10,151 nucleotides of DNA from NCBI GenBank assembly GCA_016295615.1, contig JAEDKW010000035.1:1-10151 (forward strand). The letters run 5' to 3'. A model generated the notes under the pieces. It saw nothing but the letters and a program-made list of their open reading frames with translations, did no database searches and was not told the origin of the DNA. Position 1 is the first letter of the stretch; each line of letters begins with the position of its first letter. A program made the translations under genes and the position numbers. This DNA comes from Oscillospiraceae bacterium. GTDB lineage: Bacteria; Bacillota; Clostridia; Oscillospirales; Oscillospiraceae. Below are positions 6,391-10,151 of the stretch, piece after piece.

Positions 6391-7761
6391 TTACTTTGCC
6401 TCCTTCTTGGCTTCTTCCGCGGCCTTGGCGCTTTCTGCGGCGGCCTTGGCCTTTGCGGCAGCATCCTTGACCATCTGCTTGCCCGCCTTGAAGGCGTGCG
6501 TCAGGTGCAGACGACCCGGGCAGATATAGGAGCAGGCGCCGCATTCCATGCAGTCCATGATGTTGGCGGCGTTCATCTCATCGATCATACCCTTCTGCTG
6601 GTACATATAAAGATAGAGCGGTTCAAGGTGCATCGGGCAGGCTTCAACGCAGCGGCCGCAGCGGATGCAGGTCGGATGTTCGACCGTCTTGTTCTCGTCG
6701 CCCGCGAATGCGAGGACGGCGCCGGTGCCCTTGGCGACGGGGAAGTCGGCGGAAGCCTGTGCCATACCCATCATCGGACCGCCGGCAACAAGCTTGAAGG
6801 TTTCGTCCTTCAGCCCGCCGCAGGCGTCGAACAGCAGGGAAACCGGGGTGCCGATCGGGCATTCGAGGTTCTTCGGCTCGACCACGCCGCTGCCGGAAAC
6901 GGTGACGACCTTGTTCACAACGGGCATGCCGGTCGTAATGGCACGGTAGATCGCCATGGTGGTGTTGATGTTGAACACGGCGCAGCCGATGTGAGAGGGC
7001 AGACCTCCGGGCGGGACCTGCTTGCCGGTGATCGCCTGGCAGAGCTGCTTTTCACCGCCCTGGGGGTAGCGGCAGTGCAGGGGCTCGATCACAACGGGAG
7101 CCTTCTGCTCATCGATGACCTTCTGCATGGACTCGATGCCGTTTTTCTTGTTCTCTTCTACGCCGATGATGACTTTCGCCACACCGAACATCCTGGCGAG
7201 GTAACAGCAGCCGCCGATGATCTGTTCGGGGCGCTCAAGCATGGCGCGGTGGTCGCCGGTAATGTACGGCTCGCACTCGGCGCCGTTGATGATTACGGTG
7301 TCGACCTTGCCGATGCCGCTGGAGATCTTGGCGTGCGTCGGGAACGTGGCGCCGCCCATACCGACGATACCGGCCTGCTTGACGATCTCGACCATTTCCT
7401 CCGGAGTCAGTGCGTCCGGATCGGCAGGAGCCTTGACTTCCTCGCTGAGCTCATTCCTGAAGTCATTGTCAATGACAACGGACATCATCTTGCCGCCCAT
7501 GGAATAGGGGCGCGGCTCCACCGCCTTGACCGTACCGGAAACGCTGGCGTGGATGGGGGCGCCGAGACCCCTGAATTCGCCGATCTTCTGTCCGACCTTA
7601 ACATAGTCGCCGGCGGCTACCAGGGGAGTGCAAGGTGCGCCGAAGTGCATAGACATGGGAATGACCACCTGAGCCGGCGCCGCCAGCTGTTCGATGGCCT
7701 TTTCATTGGTGGCAGCCTTCATGTCGTTGGGATGAACGCCGCCAAAGAATGCATGTGCCAT
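6391..7761 (-). CDS. rnfC: Rnf complex subunit RnfC (NADH/NAD+-binding iron-sulfur flavoprotein)
   Basis: Cytoplasmic peripheral subunit that exchanges electrons with NAD+/NADH. It has 456 residues from the ATG at 7761. An N-terminal barrel-sandwich region (FFGGVHP near 5-11, ASVSGTVKAV near 72-81) is followed by a complex I 51-kDa-like domain with the glycine-rich motif GMGGATFP (134-141) and INGAECEPY. Two 4Fe-4S motifs come next: CIRCGRCVEACP (365-376) and CMECGACSYICP (404-415). The last 25 or so residues are Lys/Ala/Glu-rich. A GTG three codons upstream (7770) is possible, but AGGTG overlaps it and sits about 6 bases before the ATG at 7761, so I prefer the ATG. It is the first gene of the rnfCDGEAB operon, behind the promoter at 7821-7849. 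Confidence 0.97.
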   Translation of the reverse strand: MAHAFFGGVHPNDMKAATNEKAIEQLAAPAQVVIPMSMHFGAPCTPLVAAGDYVKVGQKIGEFRGLGAPIHASVSGTVKAVEPRPYSMGGKMMSVVIDNDFRNELSEEVKAPADPDALTPEEMVEIVKQAGIVGMGGATFPTHAKISSGIGKVDTVIINGAECEPYITGDHRAMLERPEQIIGGCCYLARMFGVAKVIIGVEENKKNGIESMQKVIDEQKAPVVIEPLHCRYPQGGEKQLCQAITGKQVPPGGLPSHIGCAVFNINTTMAIYRAITTGMPVVNKVVTVSGSGVVEPKNLECPIGTPVSLLFDACGGLKDETFKLVAGGPMMGMAQASADFPVAKGTGAVLAFAGDENKTVEHPTCIRCGRCVEACPMHLEPLYLYMYQQKGMIDEMNAANIMDCMECGACSYICPGRLHLTHAFKAGKQMVKDAAAKAKAAAESAKAAEEAKKEAK

Positions 7762-7820
7762 TGTCTTCACCTCATTTTTTACTACCAGAGCAGTATGGAC
7801 ACTACTCCATAATCGTTCGA

Positions 7821-7849
7821 ATTATATACCAAAGCACAACGAATGTCCA
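7821..7849 (-). promoter_or_regulatory. Sigma-A-type promoter of the rnfCDGEAB operon
   Basis: On the minus strand, -35 TGGACA (7844-7849), 17 bases, then a perfect -10 TATAAT (7821-7826). The predicted start is near 7814, giving a leader of about 53 bases before rnfC. A TTGACT lies just upstream, but its 22-base spacing makes it a poor -35. No obvious Rex-type inverted repeat overlaps the promoter. Confidence 0.85.
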
Positions 7850-7866
7850 GTCAAATCTGACGCCAA

Positions 7867-7908
7867 TTTTGCATATTTTTGCATTTTTCGTGCTTTTTTG
7901 ACATTTTT
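7867..7908. other. Phased T-tracts (predicted bent DNA) upstream of the rnf promoter
   Basis: Five runs of four to six T occur at 7867-7870, 7876-7880, 7884-7888, 7894-7899 and 7904-7908, with centres about 8-10.5 bases apart, close to one helical turn. Phased A/T tracts of this kind cause intrinsic curvature. Relative to the rnf start site they cover roughly -53 to -94, so they may act as an upstream activating or architectural element. The tracts are seen directly; the role is inferred. Confidence 0.6.
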
Positions 7909-7935
7909 GAAGCAAACACGGTTCGTCCCTATACT
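7907..7935 (+). promoter_or_regulatory. Possible distal promoter of the DUF975-like gene
   Basis: TTGAAG (7907-7912), 17 bases, TATACT (7930-7935). The -10 is good and the -35 is moderate (TTGA core). It is weaker than the proximal promoter at 7972-8000 and would give a longer leader. Offered as a candidate only. Confidence 0.35.
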
Positions 7936-7971
7936 CTATGTCTGTCAGATGCTGAAAATGTCTCGACCGGT

Positions 7972-8000
7972 TTGACAGCGTTTTGACTCTATGTTATAGT
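7972..8000 (+). promoter_or_regulatory. Sigma-A-type promoter of the DUF975-like gene
   Basis: Perfect -35 TTGACA (7972-7977), 17 bases, and -10 TATAGT (7995-8000). It points to a start site near 8007 and a leader of about 47 bases. The sequence TTTGAC occurs twice here, 11 bases apart (7971 and 7982), so a repeat overlaps the -35 and spacer. Confidence 0.85.
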
Positions 8001-8053
8001 GAATACACATTCCGTGCCCCCTTTGCTCGGCTTTTCAGAAAGGAAGATTTTGT

Positions 8054-8896
8054 ATGCCGCCGACTACGATAGACCGCCGCACCGCCAAAGCGGAAGCGCG
8101 CTCGCTGCTGCGCAGCGCGAAGGTCTCTCCGCTGCGTCTGACGCTGCTCTATCTCGCCATCGAGCTGCTGCTCAGTGAGATCGGCACCGCGCTCGACCGC
8201 CTGACGCAGGAGTCCTCCGCCGCGCTCGATCCGACGACCATAACGCCCGACGAGCTTCTGGATCTTTTCGCTTCGTTTTTCATCGCGCGCACGCCGATCC
8301 AGTGGACGGTGCTGTTCCTCTCGATCTTCATCAGTCTCCTGCTTTGGGTGCTCAAAGCCGGTTACAGCAGCTACTGTCTCGGCGTTTCGCGCGGGGAGCT
8401 CACGCCGTATGAGAGTCTGTTTGACGGCTTTGCCTTCGTCGGAAAGGTCCTTGCCCTGACCTTTTTGATGCTCCTGCTCATCGGCGTCGGTCTGTCTTTT
8501 TTCCTCCTGCCCGGTATCCTGTTTTTCCTCATGTACCGCTTCGCGCTCTACAATCTCTGCACCGATCCGTCGATCAGCATCTGGGAGGCCATGAAGCGCA
8601 GCCGGCTGCAGACGGACGGGCGCAAGATGGAGCTGTTTTTGCTGAATCTGAGCTTTCTGCCGCTGATCCTTCTCCTTCTCGCAGCGGAAGTCGCCGTTTC
8701 GATGCTGCTCTCGCCGCTGTTCGCGTACACGCTCTCCGGCGATCTGCTCTATTCACTCTTTGCGTTCGTGATCACCTCGGCGGTCACCGTTTTTCTCATG
8801 CCCTATATGGAGCTTGCCCACACGGTCTATTTCGTCCGCCTGACGGCAGCTCCCGCCGATGAGCCGCCGCAAAAGCCGTCTGCGACGGACTTCTGA
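8054..8896 (+). CDS. DUF975-like integral membrane protein
   Basis: Membrane protein of 280 residues with about five to six hydrophobic segments, near 27-47, 83-100, 128-168 (probably a pair), 193-222 and 232-260. A basic N-terminus (RRTAKAEARSLLRSAK) precedes the first. Features that recall DUF975: the GYSSYCLGVSRGE segment (103-114) followed by YESLFDGF, a long hydrophobic pair ending in LLPGILFFLMYRFALYNL (151-168), the SIWEAMKRSR stretch (175-184) before a KMELFLLNLSF helix, and a late PYMELAHTVYFVRL. The family's molecular function is unknown, so none is assigned. The ATG at 8054 is preceded by AAAGGA at 8039-8044, 9 bases away. It is a single-gene unit, divergent from rnf and convergent with the thiolase gene. 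The C-terminal 15 residues are Pro/Ala-rich and soluble. Family assignment is by remembered pattern, not by search. Confidence 0.8.
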   Translation: MPPTTIDRRTAKAEARSLLRSAKVSPLRLTLLYLAIELLLSEIGTALDRLTQESSAALDPTTITPDELLDLFASFFIARTPIQWTVLFLSIFISLLLWVLKAGYSSYCLGVSRGELTPYESLFDGFAFVGKVLALTFLMLLLIGVGLSFFLLPGILFFLMYRFALYNLCTDPSISIWEAMKRSRLQTDGRKMELFLLNLSFLPLILLLLAAEVAVSMLLSPLFAYTLSGDLLYSLFAFVITSAVTVFLMPYMELAHTVYFVRLTAAPADEPPQKPSATDF

Positions 8897-9005
8897 CCGG
8901 CAAAGCCGCGCCCTCCCGCCAAAAGACGGCAGGCGGCGGTCATAACCCAGCATCCGCGCGCTCGGGAGTCGGGGAGCGCCGTTATCTGAATACGGTAAAG
9001 AAAAG

Positions 9006-9037
9006 AGCCTCCGTATCGCTTCACCGATACGGAGGCT
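9006..9037. terminator. Bidirectional rho-independent terminator between convergent genes
   Basis: A perfect 13-bp stem, AGCCTCCGTATCG (9006-9018) and CGATACGGAGGCT (9025-9037), with a 6-base loop. On the minus strand it is followed by a T-rich stretch (CTCTTTTCTTT), which suits termination of the thiolase transcript about 90 bases after its stop. On the plus strand the exit is only TTGTT, weaker but usable for the DUF975-like gene ending at 8896. Confidence 0.88.
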
Positions 9038-9060
9038 TTGTTGATATGGGTTGGGTTAAC

Positions 9061-9080
9061 CGGTCGCGCCGGACCGTTTT
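9061..9080 (+). terminator. Possible weak backup terminator
   Basis: CGGTC (9061-9065) and GACCG (9072-9076) form a 5-bp stem with a 6-base loop, followed by TTTT on the plus strand. It lies behind the stronger hairpin at 9006-9037 and could catch readthrough from the plus-strand gene before it enters the thiolase gene antisense. The stem is short, so this is tentative. Confidence 0.25.
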
Positions 9081-9126
9081 GCCGCTGTGCGCGGGGCGGG
9101 TGCGGGATTGCGGTTTTGCAGGGCGC

Positions 9127-10151
9127 TCAGCACTTCTCAAACACGGTGGCAACGCCCTGACCGCCGCCGATGCAGAGGGTGGCAAGACCCTTCTTGGCGT
9201 CGTCGCGCTTCATCATCTCATGCAGCAGCGTGACGATGATGCGGGCGCCGGAGGCGCCGACGGGGTGACCGATGGAGATCGCGCCGCCGTTGACGTTGAC
9301 CTTGCTCATGTCGAAGCCGAGCTCGCGGGCGACCGCGATGGACTGCGCGGCGAAGGCTTCGTTGGCCTCGACGAGGTCGATATCCTCAATGCTCACGCCG
9401 GCCTTGGCCATCGCCTGACGGGAAGCGGGAACGGGACCGACGCCCATGATCTTCGGGTCAACGCCGCCCTGACCCCAGCCGATGAGCTTTGCCATGGGCT
9501 TGAGACCGAACTTTTCAACGGCTTCGCCGGAGGCGAGAACGATGGCGGCAGCGCCGTCGTTGATGCCGGAGGACTGACCGGCGGTCACGCGCTGAACATG
9601 CTTTCTGGTGTCGGCTTCGTGGATGCCGGCGGGCTCGAAGGTGTGGACGATCTCGTCCTCAACGCCGTCGGGACCGACGGGGAATGCGCCCTTGAGCTTT
9701 GCCATGCCTTCCATGGAAGCGCCGGCGCGGGGGAACTCGTCGCGCTTGAACTCAACGGTCTCCTTCTTGACCTTGACGGGAACGGGAACGATCTCATCGT
9801 CAAACTTGCCGGCAGCCTGAGCGGCTTCGGTCTTCTGCTGGGAGGCAACGCCGAACGCGTCAAGCTCCTCACGGGTGATGCCCCAAACGTCGCAGATGTT
9901 CTCGGCGGTGGTGCCCATGTGATAATTGTTGAACGCGTCCCACAGACCGTCCTTGATCATCGTGTCGACCAGCTTCTTGTCACCCATGCGGGCGCCCCAG
10001 CGGGCGTCAAAGGAGGCAAAGGGAGCCATGGACATATTCTCGGTGCCGCCGCAGACGACAATGTTGGCGTCGCCGGCAAGGATGGCGCGCGCGCCTTCGA
10101 TGACGGACTTCATGCCGGAGCCGCAGACCATGCCGACGGTGTAGGCGGGAA
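9127..10151 (-). CDS. Acetyl-CoA C-acetyltransferase (thiolase), 5'-truncated by window edge
   Basis: Biosynthetic-type thiolase that condenses two acetyl-CoA into acetoacetyl-CoA, the entry to butyrate-type chain elongation. About 341 residues are visible, and roughly 80 N-terminal residues lie beyond the right edge, judging from the position of the nucleophile. Counting from the Met at 10131: nucleophile Cys3 in VCGSGMKS, ENMSMAPF (31-38), YHMGTTAEN (70-78), TAGQSSGINDGAA (183-195), NEAFAAQS (257-264), catalytic GGAISIGHPVGASGARI with His289 (282-298), and the final active-site Cys320 in LCIGGGQG. All catalytic residues are present. Unusually, between LKGAF and VTAG there are 31 residues (151-181) where typical thiolases such as clostridial ThlA have about 5. 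The sequence resembles ThlA/PhaA; the symbol is left blank because thlA, atoB and phaA are not distinguishable here. The terminator at 9006-9037 follows. Confidence 0.96.
   Translation of the reverse strand, partial: PAYTVGMVCGSGMKSVIEGARAILAGDANIVVCGGTENMSMAPFASFDARWGARMGDKKLVDTMIKDGLWDAFNNYHMGTTAENICDVWGITREELDAFGVASQQKTEAAQAAGKFDDEIVPVPVKVKKETVEFKRDEFPRAGASMEGMAKLKGAFPVGPDGVEDEIVHTFEPAGIHEADTRKHVQRVTAGQSSGINDGAAAIVLASGEAVEKFGLKPMAKLIGWGQGGVDPKIMGVGPVPASRQAMAKAGVSIEDIDLVEANEAFAAQSIAVARELGFDMSKVNVNGGAISIGHPVGASGARIIVTLLHEMMKRDDAKKGLATLCIGGGQGVATVFEKC

Noticed and set aside
6390..6464. Upstream ATG at 6464 for rnfD adding 25 residues
   Set aside because: The extension is an Arg/Pro-rich out-of-frame reading of the rnfC tail, whereas ATG at 6389 has a strong ribosome-binding site and begins the conserved N-terminus.
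6382..7812. Long plus-strand open frame (476 codons) opposite rnfC
   Set aside because: It mirrors rnfC almost end to end, has no recognisable family motif, and rnfC has all its Fe-S and nucleotide motifs on the other strand.
7814..7980. Rex-type redox operator near the rnf promoter
   Set aside because: I looked for a TTGTGA-N6-TCACAA style inverted repeat and found none; the local dyads (for example TCAG-ATG-CTGA) are only 4 bp.
8897..9126. Small gene in the gap between the DUF975-like gene and the thiolase
   Set aside because: Short frames here have no ribosome-binding site or motif; the stretch is explained by the terminator at 9006-9037 and GC-rich flanks.

Overview
The window looks like a chromosomal core region of a GC-rich member of the Clostridia (Bacillota), probably in the Oscillospiraceae range. 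Four things point there: HrcA-GrpE-DnaK in that order under a perfect CIRCE operator, a DnaK without the N-terminal-domain insertion typical of Gram-negative DnaKs, an rnfCDGEAB operon in the order known from Clostridia and Acetobacterium, and a DUF975-type membrane protein. Genus-level placement is inference. I see no mobile element, CRISPR array, tRNA or rRNA gene.

Layout from left to right. Positions 1-2414 carry the heat-shock operon on the minus strand, read hrcA, grpE, dnaK (dnaK runs off the left edge). It starts from a sigma-A-like promoter with a 27-bp CIRCE operator at 2439-2465. Next comes a short intergenic stretch with a strong hairpin terminator at 2607-2646. Positions 2657-7761 hold six tightly packed minus-strand genes, rnfC-rnfD-rnfG-rnfE-rnfA-rnfB, encoding the complete membrane-bound ferredoxin:NAD+ oxidoreductase (Rnf). 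The operon has a well-formed promoter at 7821-7849 and an AT-rich, phased T-tract region behind it. A single plus-strand gene (8054-8896) encodes a DUF975-like integral membrane protein and is divergent from rnf. A bidirectional hairpin terminator at 9006-9037 separates it from a convergent, minus-strand acetyl-CoA acetyltransferase (thiolase) whose 5' end lies beyond the right edge.

How the genes work together. Rnf couples electron transfer from reduced ferredoxin to NAD+ with ion export, and acetyl-CoA acetyltransferase opens the acetyl-CoA to butyryl-CoA route. The pair fits a strictly anaerobic fermenter, perhaps a butyrate producer, although the two are separate transcription units. The chaperone operon is the usual HrcA-controlled class I heat-shock unit. 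The rnf and heat-shock operons are in tandem and are insulated by the 2607-2646 terminator.

Nothing here is clearly a new biological system. The points most worth a second look are a roughly 26-residue insertion in the thiolase next to its CoA-binding loop, a short two-copy intergenic repeat at 1234-1259 and 2585-2611, the phased T-tracts and repeated TTTGAC motifs between the divergent rnf and DUF975 promoters, a hairpin between hrcA and grpE, and Lys/Ala/Glu-rich tails on several Rnf subunits.
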